From NCBI GenBank assembly GCA_033026295.1, contig CM065185.1:21012001-21076000 (forward strand): 64,000 nucleotides of DNA, read 5' to 3'. The DNA is from Channa striata. Taxonomy: Eukaryota; Chordata; Actinopteri; Anabantiformes; Channidae. Position numbers and translations under genes: made by a program. The notes under the pieces were generated by a model. The model made no database searches. It saw only the letters and a list, made by a program, of their open reading frames with translations, and was not told the DNA's origin. Positions within the stretch are counted from its first letter, which is position 1; each line of letters starts with the position of its first letter. Positions 45,170 to 57,145 of this stretch are shown here, piece after piece.

Positions 45170-45419
45170 GTCTTTGGAGTAGTTGAAGCCAAACAGACAG
45201 CAGATGAACAATGTTGTTCCACTGCAGGAGAATGAAGCATCTAAACAGCCTCTCTGCTGCACAGCCCTTCTCCTCAACATCAAGCTGATTGTGCTTTTAG
45301 TTCCTCAGACGTTTTTGCTCTGGACACACAGACAATCTCATTGGTTGACGTGGACTCAGTGGGTGGGACCAGCTGATAATCCTGAAGACATAGTGGCAGG
45401 AATGTTTTATCATGAGCCG

Positions 45420-46290
45420 TCAGAATAAAAGTCAGCCATGAAATACATGGGTCTCGAGCTGATTTTTGTAAATATTCAGAGTCCAGAAATCTTAAGTCTG
45501 CTCAGAGAGAATTCCAGAGTTTAAGAAGCACAAGTTCAAAACCACATTTTCTTTTAGCTTTGAGTCTGGTGCATGGAACAGCCAATAAGCCCTGATCAGA
45601 GACCTTAGAGACCGGGTGGTGATGTACGGTTGCAGTAGGTCACTAATGTATTCAGGTGCCTGCCCGTGTAGGGCTCTGAAAGTAATCAGAAGAATCTTGA
45701 ACTGAATTCTGAATTTAATGGGGAAACAGTGTAAAGAGAGTCTCACACTTTATGTGCTGGTCTAGAGTCAGTGACTGGGCAACAATGACACCAAGGCTTC
45801 TGCGTGAGGGTCTTAGAGACGTACAACGATTTTAAAGAACCAAGAAGTTTCTGCTAAACAGACACAGGCCTTAGTGTATAATTATCAACCATTCATTTTT
45901 TTATTGTATTTACATTCATATAAAATATTTATGCCAGATTCTATAGGTCAAATATAACTGCATATCATCTGCATAGCAGTGACAACATATGTTTTTAAAA
46001 CTGCTTATTATAAGCTCAAGGGGAAGCGAGTAGAAAGCAAATGAAATGAGGCCCAAAACAGAACCTGGTGGGACACTACGTGATTGACATGCACAGGAGG
46101 AGGAATAATTTTCATCAGACACAGAGAAAGTCCGAGTTTCACAGTTATGGTCTTGACTGGCCGTGGAGAAAAAACTGAAGACCAAGTCAAGATAGAGGGA
46201 AAATGCGCCTCAGACCAAGACCTTAAAAAATTGGTCCTAAGACTGGTCTCTGGACTGGACTGGTGAGTTGGTCTTAAAATGAAATGGGAA
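45420..46290 (-). mobile_element. LINE remnant, tandem copy
   Basis: Copy of 43.14-44.01 kb within the second F unit. C-terminal segment 45746-45492 and RT palm segment near 45.93-46.18 kb (YADDMQLYLTY). Confidence 0.75.
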
Positions 46291-46849
46291 AATAAATTGA
46301 CCACGACGTTGTGCTGTGGTTCAGAATGTGAGAGCTGATTTCACTCTGACAATGTGAAGGATTCATTGTAACACAGATCATATACGATTACAGTATGATC
46401 AGTGTCCATAAGATCTTCAAATTAATAAGAGCAAATAATCCACTGTCAGAATCATCATCATTGTGAATGTTAAAACCATCGACAATAAACGACCGGACAA
46501 TGTGAATATAGTCCAACAATGTGTAACAGCCTTGGTCCTAGTTGTTGGGTAGTGAGTTACCTTTAGTCTGTGCGGTAACTGACACTTGCAAGTTCCACAC
46601 GTTACACGAAAATATATCAGAATAATTTTAGCTGAAATTGCGTGTTATTTTCATGATTAGCAGCCAAACGACTCATAATCTTTTTTGTCTACTGTAAATA
46701 TTGATCATTATGTCTTTTTAAATCAGATTCAGTTTTCAGGATAAAATTGCAGCCAAATGAAAATAAAAAAGACTTTAATGACTGTTTCACCACAGTGTGT
46801 GTCTCCCTCTAGTGGACGTTGTGGAGTATTGTGTTGTCTTTGCTCCAAA

Positions 46850-46887
46850 GGTTTTTGTACAGACTTGTGCTGTTTCCTGTCACTGTG
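46850..46887 (-). promoter_or_regulatory. 23-type RSS of V17
   Basis: Heptamer at 46881-46887, 22-bp spacer, nonamer at 46850-46858. Confidence 0.92.
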
Positions 46888-47334
46888 GGCTGCAGAGCAC
46901 AGTAGTACACAGCAGAGTCAGACACTGCAGCAGAGATGATGATCATGGTGATTTGTTTGTCTTCCACTGTAACGTTGTATTGAGGATTTGGACTAATTAC
47001 TGTTCCCGATCCTGAATGTGAGATGAGAAGCTTTGGAGGTTTTCCTGGATGTTGTTGATACCAGAAGAAATAATCAGTAGATACCAGTTTGGAGTATGTG
47101 AAGGACAGAGGGACGTTGCTGCCTTCTAAACTGAACTCTTCATCCTTCACTGCTGTGGGACCATCACAGCTGACACCTAAAATAGAACATTTAACAGTTA
47201 TTTGATGAAAAGAAAGACTCTGTGAACAACTGCAGATGTTACTGGAATAAACTTTTGTGAGAAGCAAATTCTATCAGACCTGTGAGAGTGTAAAGAACCA
47301 GCAGAGAAAACAAAGAACAGTCCAATGTCAGCAT
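46888..47334 (-). CDS. TRAV: TCR alpha/delta V gene, family D (V17)
   Basis: Leader exon 47334-47280, V exon 47176-46888 (acceptor TTTTAG). Very similar to V1: GVSCDGPTAV start, phenylalanine instead of the FR1 cysteine (PLSFTYS), WYQQHPGKPPKLL, VSDSAVYYCALQP. The end is CALQP whereas V1 has CAVRP. The family D upstream block with the ETS-type motif follows at 47335-47440. Intact. Confidence 0.9.
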
Positions 47335-47439
47335 GTCGAATGAAGTCAGCTTTGGTTTGTGTGTTAAACTGCTGAACAGGAAGTTTCTCTCTCTCCTATA
47401 GATCAGTAACAGATCAGCTCCTCCCTCAGTCTCTGGTTA

Positions 47440-48060
47440 CTTCCTATTACCTTAATCTGTCTCCTCTGTCCTCGCACTGGTCTTTTCCTCACGTCTTTGT
47501 CCCTCCCAAGTGAGATGCAAGGAAACGACACAAGGATAGAGGAACTGAGGAGACACCTTCTCCACAACTACAACTTTAAAAAGGTTCATGCTTATTTCTC
47601 AATTTCTGAGACCATTCAAACTGGGGATTTTGTTACTTCTGATCCAGCTCTGGATAAGAAGAAGATGGATGGATGATAGCCATGTCTTTTCAGACCCTAT
47701 TACCATGGATCCACTGAAGAATCAGAACCGAGAATCCATTTATTTGGGATTTGTAATAAATCTGGGCTCTCAGGTTAGAGCGATCAGCTGCAGCATCCAA
47801 TCACCAACAGATCTGAGAGAATCTGAATGATGGTGGAATGGAATCTTTTCGGGATCGAAGCTGAGAAATAAGGTATTGAGAAGTTCCCTGTTTTCCTCTC
47901 AGATCTGTATTTTCACATCTGTGTGAAATTGTGGAACATTTCAAATATTCACAGACCTGTGATCAGATGAATGACATCCAGACCGACATGAAGATGCCAC
48001 TGAAGAAACTGCAGTAAGATGCAGGCTGCTAAAGAAACACAAAAAACTATGATGACATTT
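47440..48060. other. Unassigned spacer
   Basis: GGATAAGAAGAAGATGGATG near 47655 resembles the 3' end of a fish non-LTR element. Nothing else is recognised. Confidence 0.4.
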
Positions 48061-48300
48061 AATTCAGTTTGACTTTATTTAAGCAGCTCCATTTCACAAC
48101 AGAATCCACTCAAGGTCCTTCACAGAATGAAGTCAAGACTCCACAGGTTTTTAAAGAAAAGCCAACAAATCCTCCTGGAGTAACACTAAGCTGACAGTGG
48201 ACAGAAACAAACAGGCTCAGGGTGAGCTGCCACCTGCCTTGACCAGCAACAATGAAGTTTCTCCCTGTGAGTCAGACTAGGTCCTTCCATGGCAGCTCTG
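48060..48300 (-). repeat. LINE 3' end, reverse orientation
   Basis: The reversed LINE tail (GTTTGACTTTATTTAAGC) and the 3'-UTR block (CAGGCTCAGGGTGAGCTG) match the LINE at 2.5-2.77 kb in inverted orientation. Confidence 0.6.
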
Positions 48301-48599
48301 CTGTCATCACGTTGTGACTGTGTGTGAATGACTGAATGAGAAGCAACAGGTAAAGAAGAACAGTGCAGACTACTGAGCATGTGACTGGTTGGAGGTGAGA
48401 GGAGAATGGAAAGAAAACGAGAAGAACAACAACAACACTGGGCAGGTTGGTAGGAAAACCAACCAACCAACCAAAACCATCATTACCAGATTTGTAGTGA
48501 ATGTTGACGTTGTACAATGAAGGGGCTGCAAGCCTCCAATGACTTGTGGCATCTAGCTTTGCACTGGTCAACACATATGTTAAAGGATTCACATCTTCA

Positions 48600-49085
48600 C
48601 ACTGTTGTTGGACCAATGAAGGTCACAGTAGAAGGAAGTTTGATCAGCTGAAGATTTAGTGATAATGATTATTTTCCTCTCTGGATGTCGTCAGTTTCAG
48701 ATTCTAACTGAAACCTTGACGTCATATTTTAAAGGATGTTTTCATGTTTAAAGGAGCCTCTTGATGGATGTCGATCAGTTTTTAGGTCAGTGTGCAGATG
48801 ATTTTCAGTGTGATTTACAGCCCAAATAAGTTTTTATGATACAAGAAAAAACTTTTGGAGCTGCTCAGAGAAACTTCTTTGGAATTATTTTCCTCTTTCA
48901 GTTTGATGAAAAGAATAAATCTCAGTATCCAGTAAATAATTTACCATTTAGTTGTGAACACGTTTGTTCCTGCAGCAGCTGAATTGTGATTTAGAAAAGA
49001 TGTTTGTGTTTAATTAAAATTTACTAGTTAAAAACTAACTTAACACTGTGACTCAGAATGTAGGTAGTCATGTAGAAACTTTCAG
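48600..49085. repeat. Shrunken copy of the 21.7-23.4 kb region
   Basis: 48.60-48.82 matches 21.75-21.96 kb and 48.83-49.08 matches 23.16-23.42 kb; the Tc1 transposase part between them is missing. Confidence 0.65.
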
Positions 49086-49123
49086 ACGCCCTTTTCTTCT
49101 TTCAATTTACAGCCTGATACTAC

Positions 49124-49440
49124 ATGGATCTGCCACACGTATCCCATAATGACAGAATTAGCTCAGGTTCCTCCTATTTCTCACCATCGTTCCTGAGATG
49201 TTTCTACATTTCCACATTAAAAAGACACACACCTTTCTATAGACAACCTCACAGCAGACAATGCTACTGTATCAGAACAAAAGCCATGAGGTCAAAGGAA
49301 CTGCCTGCAGAGCTCAGGAAAAGGAAAATTGCAGGACACAGATTTGGGGAAGGTTATAACAAATTTCTGCTGCACTGCAGGTTCTTAAAGGATCACAGTG
49401 GCCTCCACAATCCTCAAATGGAAGAAGTTTGGCACTAATC
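49124..49440 (+). mobile_element. Tc1-like transposase N-terminal fragment
   Basis: From the internal Met at about 49289 the frame reads MRSKELPAELRKRKIAGHR and continues as the paired-like helix-turn-helix domain of a Tc1 transposase, to about 49438. The catalytic part is absent. Confidence 0.75.
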
Positions 49441-49689
49441 AAGTGGTTGTCGCCCAGCAAAACTGAGCAATTGGGGGACAAGGGCCTTATTAAGACAGGA
49501 AACCAACCACCTGAATATGAGGTTTATGGAAACAAAACATTACAATAGTCTGACTATAAACGATTTTCTTTAAAAGCTATGATAAAAAAGGTAATCTGGA
49601 GATTGTCCTAAAATTAGCAAGAACAAGTGGATCGAGCCCAGGTTTCTTAATGAGAGATTTAACTATGGCATGTTTAAAATTTTGGGGGA

Positions 49690-51520
49690 CCAGCCCAGAG
49701 GTTAGACTACTGTTTTAGGGTTAGGCCATCTGTTCTCACTACTGTGAGAAGACGAGGGGGAAGAGCATCACAGGGTGAACCTGAGGGTTGCAAATGATCA
49801 ACAATCTCCTGAACCTGAGACAAGGTGACAGGCTCAAACTGATGAAAGACAGCAGAGCATAAGTGAGGGACTGACGAGTCAAAAACAGGAGGAGAGATTT
49901 TGGCCCTTGCCATAGAGACCTTATGAATGAAAAAGTTAAGAAAGTTTTCACAGGTTTTAGAAGTGAAGTCAAAACTCACAGTCTGAGGAGCATTGAGGAT
50001 TTTGCTAATGGACCGAAACAACACACGGGGTTTGTGATGGTTGAAAATAATATTGGCAAAGTGTTTCCTTTTAGAAACACTGTGGACTGATAGAGATGCC
50101 AAGAGTCTCTCAGAATTTTAAAAGACACTTGCAGTTTGTCCTTTTTCCATCTGCGTTCAGCTCTACAGCACGGGTCTCGTCATTTAGCCAGGGCTCAGAT
50201 TTAGCTTTAGTTTGTCTGATTTTAAGTGGAGCTACAGCATCCAATACAGTCCGCAGCAGTGGAGGGGTTATTAACCTGACAGAGCTGAGCAGGAGCACGA
50301 CTTTTTAACAGTGTGACAAGGCAAGGAATTGTGAAATACCACATGGTCTGAGAAAACAGCATCACTAACCTCCCAGTTAAGAACAGGCAGAACATATTGC
50401 GCCAGCTGGTGGTGTGTGGCAGCTACGGTGGGTTTTTAGAGGGAGCTAGAGTTCTAACCTAGCTGTGAGATCACTTGTGCCCCATACACCACACGACTAC
50501 AAGCGATCTTGCAAAGAAGCAAGGGGAGCAGTTTTGTCTTTGATTAATTGAACATAGGCAGAACAGCCAACAACAACTTGAGCCGTCACAGTTAAGTTCA
50601 CTCTCACACACAACACCCTCCCTCACAGCACCGGCCAACACTAGTACACATAACCACCACACAAAGACATCCGACATTCCCCACACAATCAACACATTCC
50701 AACATTCAACAGCCACAATCACTAACACAAGTACACTAAAACACACTAAACACAGCAACTATCTACATTTCCCATAGTCCTTTCCCATAGTTCCCTCTGG
50801 TCCACCGGCCCGGTCGCTACATTATGACAAAACCAAATCAAGTGTGTGTCCACGCTCTTGTGTTGCTCCAGTTACAGACTGGACCAAATTAAAGAGTCAA
50901 TAGGGTGTAAAAAGTCATTAACCATGGGTTTTTCTGGACAACACACATGGATATTAAAATCCCCAACTAAAATGACACGGTCATATTTGAGCATGACCTC
51001 AGCCAGGAAGTCAGCAAAGTCATTGATAAAATCCTTATTGTATTTCGCTGGTCTGTAGATCACTCCACACAGGACAGGGTGAGAGCAGCCAAGCTCAAAC
51101 AGACACATTTTGAAGCTGGGTAAAGCGGTGGACAGCGAAAGCTGGAATGGAGGCTGTTCCTCCACCTTTGTCAGGGATCTGCCATTAATCAAGCCAAACC
51201 TGGTGGGAGCGGCGGTGTTAGCCGACCATGAAGTCTGCTTGAGAGACTGCAGGTTCCACAGATTCACTCCACGCTGGCGTGAATGAGGAGAGGGCGGGAG
51301 GCGGGGCTGGAACAGCTCATCAGGCCCGACGGTACCAACCAGGTGTTGACAGGCTTCACCAAAGGAAGTAAGAGATGAACCGAACCATACTCGGCCAGAG
51401 AGGAAGCACCACAACAAAGCACGCAGACTTTCAGCCGAACCAACCTTCCACTACGCTTACCACGACGGCGTAGGCGTTTCTTGCGTGGAGGTGGTCCAGG
51501 TGCACTGGAATTCTCGATAG
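49690..51520 (-). mobile_element. LINE remnant: endonuclease to RT linker
   Basis: Read 5' to 3' on minus: an APE-type endonuclease part (51.4-50.9 kb, with GVIYRPAKYNKDFINDFADF and VILVGDFNIHV), then linker segments (AVAPLKIRQTKAKSEPWLND at about 50.2 kb; KPRVLFRSISKILNAP at about 50.0 kb) and pre-RT sequence to 49.7 kb. RT itself is missing. Frames are broken. A foreign stretch at about 50.41-50.82 kb interrupts it. Confidence 0.75.
50414..50821. mobile_element. Possible short LTR-like insert in LINE
   Basis: The stretch begins TGTGGCAGCTACGG and ends CGGTCGCTACA, weakly inverted ends, and splits LINE coding sequence. No target duplication was confirmed. Confidence 0.35.
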
Positions 51521-51737
51521 TAATGGGGGCAGCATTTTATGTCCATCCTGGATGATCCACATGTGTGCCAGGACACCTTGAAGCTTCATCCCGATATAAG
51601 ACAAAATCTTATTATCTGAGTTTCTGTAGTTTCCTCCTCTTTAATCACCACTACATGAAGGTGGCAAATCACAAACCATCAAAGTGTAACAGTGTGTGTC
51701 TCCCCCTAGTGGAGTATTGTGTTGTCTTTGCTCCAAA

Positions 51738-51775
51738 GGTTTTTGTACAGACTTGTGCTGTTTCCTGTCACTGTG
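51738..51775 (-). promoter_or_regulatory. 23-type RSS of V18
   Basis: Heptamer at 51769-51775, 22-bp spacer, nonamer at 51738-51746. The flank beyond is shortened (CGTTGTGG is missing). Confidence 0.92.
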
Positions 51776-52202
51776 GGCTGCAGAGCACAGTAGTACACAG
51801 CAGAGTCAGATAGATGAAGCTTCTCGATCCTCAGAGGAACTGATGTTCCGTTGATTGTAGCATGAAATCTGTCGATTGGGAACTCTGGAGCATTTTCTAC
51901 TGATGTTGAGAAACGTCGCAACATGTACTTAGGAAAGTCATTCATCTCTTGTTTGTACCAGAACAAATACGGAAACGTGTCACTGGTCTCAAAAGTACAG
52001 TCCAGTATAACAACGTCTCCTTCAGCAGCAGTAACATCTGCCCTTGTCTGGGTCACTTTGTCTTCTCCTTTACACTCTGGGGAAGAACAGAACATGTCAA
52101 ATAAATTTTCATTCCTCATCAATTGTGTCTGATAAAGAAATACACTGAGTCTTTGTTACCGCAACAAAGAGCAGCAAGAATAATCCAGAGCCAATGTTCC
52201 AT
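51776..52202 (-). CDS. TRAV: TCR alpha/delta V gene, family A (V18)
   Basis: Leader exon 52202-52160 (MEHWLWIILAALCCG), V exon 52076-51776. FR1 cysteine ILDCTFET, FR2 LFWYKQEMNDFPKYML, FR3 RIEKLHLSDSAVYYCALQP. CDR1 (TSDTFP) and CDR2 (RFSTSVENA) differ from V10. Intact. It shares the upstream 600 bp with V5 and V10 and sits next to a B gene, as V5 does. Confidence 0.9.
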
Positions 52203-52790
52203 GTGTCCCAGCAGGTGTAAATGAACAGGAGAAAGTGTGTGATGTTCAACCTTCAGTCTGACAGTTGTTCTCTTCACAGCAGCAGTTCTTATTGACACGA
52301 TGGTTGAACACAGTGCACAAGTCGTGCAGCAGCTACTTGATAATGTGGCTCCTCTAGTGGAGGGAGACGGTTCACTTCAACAGTGTGGAAACAAGGCTTC
52401 CAGCAGCTTGTCACTGTCAGCTGGACACTAACTGGAACAAGTGGTAGAAATTTACTGTTTAATTCAGAGCTTATACTTTTTTACTTCTTCAGTGGAGAAG
52501 TAAATCAGTTCTTCTAGATCTACCAGACCTTTATTTGAACAAGTGTCTGTATTTCAACTAAAGAATGTTTCAACTTTTGCCTCCAAGTAAACTGACAATG
52601 AAGATCTGAACAGCTGGTTTGTGTCTGATGTGGATTTGCTGCTCATCTGAATCCTCCAACAGTGTTTCATTAGCAGCTGGAACCACAGTGACTGTGAGAA
52701 AGCAGCAATGAGCAGAATCCATGTGATATGAAGCTGTGGTTGGAAAACCACTTCCCTCCTCTTTGAAGAGGAGTCAGATATGTGGCTTCA

Positions 52791-52829
52791 GCTTTTTGTA
52801 CAGCCTCTTCTACACTTTGTATCACTGTG
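52791..52829 (-). promoter_or_regulatory. 23-type RSS of V19
   Basis: Heptamer at 52823-52829, 23-bp spacer, nonamer ACAAAAAGC at 52791-52799. Confidence 0.92.
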
Positions 52830-53278
52830 TTTCTAGAGCACAGTAGTAGAGAGCTGTGTCTGCCAGGGTCAGTGTCCTTATGGTCAGTTCAGTCGTTGAA
52901 TCTGAGGTTTGGGATTCGTATCGTTTATCAGGGATGTACTGCTCTGTGCTCCGTGATTTTGCTCCTTTCCAGAGAATAAACTGAGGAGGCTGAAGGTCAG
53001 AAAGATGTTTGTACCAGTAAAGCCACACATCCATATAAGTTGTCTGATAGTTACATCTGAGTTTGACAGTTTGTCCTTCTGTCCCACTGACTTGATCTAG
53101 TTCAGGAGAGATTGTGTCTCCAGCTATTAGTCCTGGAAAAAAAATAGAAAATGAAGCCATTAGATGAACATTGTTGATGAGGCTGAGAGGAGAAGACATT
53201 TGATCCTGTTACAGCCAATAGTTATTTGTCCAACTGACCTATGAAGTGAGACAAAGACAGACAGAGGTAGAGCAACAT
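52830..53278 (-). CDS. TRAV: TCR alpha/delta V gene, family B (V19)
   Basis: Leader exon 53278-53239, V exon 53132-52830. Protein almost identical to V3 (for example KSRSTEQ versus KSQSTEQ), but the 3' end is CALE as in V6 rather than CALR. FR1 cysteine, FR2 tryptophan and FR3 YYC are present. This is the first gene of the right copy of the 11-kb duplication. Intact. Confidence 0.9.
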
Positions 53279-55080
53279 GTCTTTGGAGTAGTTGAAGCCA
53301 AACAGACAGCAGATGAACAATGTTGTTCCACTGCAGGAGAATGAAGCAACTAAACAGCCTCTCTGCTGCACAGCCCTTCTCCTCAACATCAAGCTGATTG
53401 TGCTTTTAGTTCCTCAGACGTTTCTGCTCTGGACACACAGACAATCTCATTGGTTGACGTGGACTCAGTGGGTGGATCCAGCTCATAATCCTGAAGACAT
53501 AGTGGATGTTTTATCATGAGCAGTCAGAACAACCTGAACACTTGAATGTCTCTTCTTCCACCTAGTGGACTGGACCATGTTGGACAATCGGGGAGGAAAC
53601 ACGGATTCTCCAATCAGCCCCAGTAAGTGAAACTAAACACTAAATCATATGTTGTCGACTTGCTGGACATTTGAAATTTGGTGTGTTTGTTGTTGAATGT
53701 TCTGAACATTAACTGTCTGATTATAGCCTGGTATTTCCTGAGTAGTTGAACTTGGACGTATTTAAACCTCTTGTTGGATTCATTTGGTCTTTGTCTTCAG
53801 ATTGAGAGATTTTTCTGTGAGCTTCTGAATTTTCTCTGTTTTCTGTTTAAAGTGTTTTTTTCTATATTATGTGAACGCAGAGAAAGAAAGAACTACTTTC
53901 ACGCATCCTGAACAAACAAGGTTCCAACATCTGGTGTCAGAAGAGGATTTAACATTGCTGTTCTGTGGAAGGGCGAGTCCTGTGATAGAATGAATCTGAC
54001 CAGAAGGAGGACGAGGGACACAGCCTCAACTGGAGGAAGTCCTGGAGGTTCCATCGACACTTGCGGGTGTGAATTCAATTCAGCTTTATGTATATAGCAC
54101 CAATTCACAACAAAGTCATTTCAAGGCCCTTTACATGTGTCCATTTCAGTGTTGCAGCAGTACCTCCACCTGTAGATGGAGCTCACAGGAAGTTGGGACA
54201 GCAAATTGTTAAAGAGAGTAGAGATAGAACCAAATACACATTCAGATAAGGAGTAAATGATCCCTCTCCCGAGTCACAAGGAAAGACTTCAGAGGAGGAA
54301 GCCCCAACTCCTCAGTCACATGACCACAGGAAGCTGGATGGACGTATCTGGACAGTCAGTCGTCCTGCAGCTGGAGGAATTTGATGATACTGAACAGTTC
54401 CTGATGATGTTTGAGGTTCCTGCAGCAATCCACCAACAGCTAGAGAAAGACTGGGCTGTGTGACCGGTTCCTTATGTCCCTGGAAAGGCCCAGAGTCCCT
54501 GTGTGGTGATGGAACCTGCTGATTCCTTTAGTGTTCCATTGATCTTGACTTTGTAGCAGTTTTAAACATGTCTGTCACTGACTGTGAGGACGCACCATGG
54601 GGTGAGTCTGCAGGCTCTGGTTTTAGTGGTGGTCCATCAGACCAGGTTGAACTGGACTGAGAGGAAACAGTTAAAGTGAATGGCAGTAGCTGTGCTGATA
54701 CTGGAAGTGTCCAAACTCCGGTTGGTCCATCAGTGCTGAATGAAGGTCACCAGGTTTAGGGAGTGGGTCTTTCTTTAACATGTGTCCATGGAGACAAACA
54801 GGGGTCATGAGATTAGATTTTTCCTGTCCAGCAGCAGCTCTGGGTCTAGACTTAAATGTCACTGAAGAACATGGTCACCATGGAAACACAGTTTTTGTCA
54901 AAGCCATTAGGGATCATGGATGATACTGAATGAGTTGATCTTTGTCCTGTGACTAAAATGTCTGGTTGTGTGAAGCAGTTTGAGCTTTAAAGCTACAAAA
55001 GTAATGGAGAGAAAGAACATGTTTGATGGATGGTCTCAGCTGATAGTTGAGTTGTCAGTGACAGAGTGTAATAGTGTGTG
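53279..55080. other. B upstream module and duplicated spacer
   Basis: Repeats 6.98-8.73 kb, including the reversed LINE tail near 54.08 kb. No gene. Confidence 0.6.
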
Positions 55081-55128
55081 TCTCCGTCTAGTGGACGTTG
55101 TGGAGTATTGTGTTGTCTTTGCTCCAAA

Positions 55129-55166
55129 GGTTTTTGTACAGACTTGTGCTGTTTCCTGTCACTGTG
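55129..55166 (-). promoter_or_regulatory. 23-type RSS of V20
   Basis: Heptamer at 55160-55166, 22-bp spacer, nonamer at 55129-55137. Confidence 0.92.
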
Positions 55167-55626
55167 GGCCTCACAGCACAGTAGTACACAGCAGAGTCAG
55201 ACACTGCAGCAGACGAGATGTTCAGGTGAAACTCTTTAGTTGGTTTGTCGTGTTTAAAAGACAACCCTGCTTTTTCCTCTGAATATTCTGTGATCAGAAG
55301 CTGTGGACGTGAACTGGACTTTTGTTGGTACCAGTAGAGGTTGTTGACAGAGCCTGAATAAATGCAGGACAGAGTCACAGTTTCTCCTTCCAAAGCTGTG
55401 ACTGCATCTTTAAACGGTTTCAGTAAATCCTCAGAGGATCCTGGGAAGAACAAACACAGAGATTCTGTCATGTCATTTTTACATTTAGTTTATTAACATT
55501 TAGGTCAAAGAATGTTAAAACACTGTTTCCCAAGTCAAGTCCAACATCTCTTGGTACATTTTACTCACCAGTATGAAGTGAGACAATCATCATCCAGATG
55601 TAGAGCAGCAGCAGCAGCAGCATCAT
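55167..55626 (-). CDS. TRAV: TCR alpha/delta V gene, family E (V20)
   Basis: Leader exon 55626-55569, V exon 55440-55167; duplicate of V4. FR1 cysteine TLSCIYSG, FR2 LYWYQQKSSSRPQLL, FR3 AVSDSAVYYCAV. The few differences from V4 are in CDR1/FR2, suggesting a recent duplication with both copies retained. Intact splice sites and RSS. Confidence 0.9.
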
Positions 55627-56329
55627 TTTCACTTGTACTGAGTGAACAGCAGAGAGCAGACAGCAGCTGTTCACTTCTAATGTCAAACCTTTCATATTCA
55701 GTTGTAGAGCTCCTCCTCCTGCTGTGCGGTTTTCATTCTTCAAAAAGACCCACAAACGTGTTCAGGGAACAAACACAAGTACAGTTTTTGGGTCTTCATT
55801 GGTTTATTTTCCCCTTCAAAGAATCTAGACTGTGTCATCACAAACCTTTATTTATTCAGGGAAGATTCCCTGAGACGTTTCCTCTCTTTTTCAGGAACGG
55901 CCTGATCACATTCAGTCATTCAACCCTGGAAGCTGCCAGTACAACCAGTGTGACCTGTGGTGCTGAGCAACATTTGTGGCTATGGGTCTTGCTCAAGGGC
56001 ACTACAGTAGTTTGGAGGATGTTGGGGAAATCCCTCGTCTTTTGAAGAATTTCTGCATCTTTTTCACTTAATTAATAAGGAAATATTAAAATGACAGTAT
56101 TTACAAGGGTCTTTGTTTTTGGAGTAAAGAAATGTGTGATTCAGTAGAGCCGTGGCTCTGACTGATGTGTTTTAAATAGTGTGTAGACAACGATGGAGGT
56201 TTATGACACCAACAAATGATCCAATCCAGGCTGCTGGTTGACAACTAACCAAGTGTGCATAGAGAAGGTTCAGTGGTGGCTTTAACATCTGTATGGTGGT
56301 TAAAGTAGAAAATGACCACAGTTTACTTT

Positions 56330-56870
56330 TACCTATAGTGAGTTTGTCTAATCTCTAATTGCTGTGAGCACATAGGATTCATTCTCCAGCAAGGATGACA
56401 GCTTGTCTACCGTCCCCCTTTCTCCCACATCCTGTACTGTGTCCAGGGGCATCGTCAGGACGGAGCTGACCTTTCTAATCAGCTTATCCAGTCTCTTCCT
56501 GTCAGCTGCACCAGTCCAGTACAGAGACAAAGAAGGGCGTCAATAGTGCCCCTTGCACTCCCAAAGACCTTAATCTTCCTCAGCAGAAGTCTGCTCTGCT
56601 CATCTGTCTAGTCCAGTTTATTGTGTAGGTATTTGTAAGAGTCCACTCTCTCAATGTCTTTTCCCTGGATGTTAGGCGGTGACGGTGAAGCGTTTGTGCG
56701 TCCTCAGTCCACCACCAGGTTTTTCTTTTTTTCCACATTGATCTGGAGGCAACTTTCCTGGCACCAGACCAAAATGTTCTGGATCAGTTCTCTGTACTCT
56801 GTCATTATCATCTGTCATCAGACCAATGTTGGCAGAGTCATCAGAGAACTTCTGCAGGTGACAGGTTGCT
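56330..56870 (-). mobile_element. LINE RT C-terminal remnant, duplicate
   Basis: Copy of 10.74-11.30 kb with the same broken frames (ADRKRLDKLIRKVSSVL at about 56.47 kb). Confidence 0.7.
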
Positions 56871-57145
56871 GAGCTGAACATGAAGTCTAAAGAGCCAGAA
56901 CTGTTCCCTGTGGGGCTGCAGTATTGCAGACTACCATGTCCGACTCACAAGCCCTCACATACTGTGGTTGGTCTGTCTGTAGTTGGACAAGTATCAACCT
57001 AGGACAGGAGATCTACTGAACAAGTAAGTGTTGTTTGAAATATGTTTGTTGGTTTCAGATGTAGTTTCTGTCATTTCTCCAGAGTCTGCTGATTTAGTCT
57101 GTGTTTTAGTGTTAAGAACTGTAGGTCGAAAGTGTGAGGGAAATT

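Larger units (their letters stand above)
44541..46790. repeat. Head-to-tail duplicated F unit, copy 2
   Basis: Second unit with V16, promoter module and LINE remnant. It ends where V17 (family D) begins. Confidence 0.85.

Noticed and set aside
48186..48616. Minus-strand ORFs of 94-114 residues at 48.2-48.6 kb
   Set aside because: They overlap a reversed LINE 3' UTR and CCAA simple repeats; no recognisable domain.
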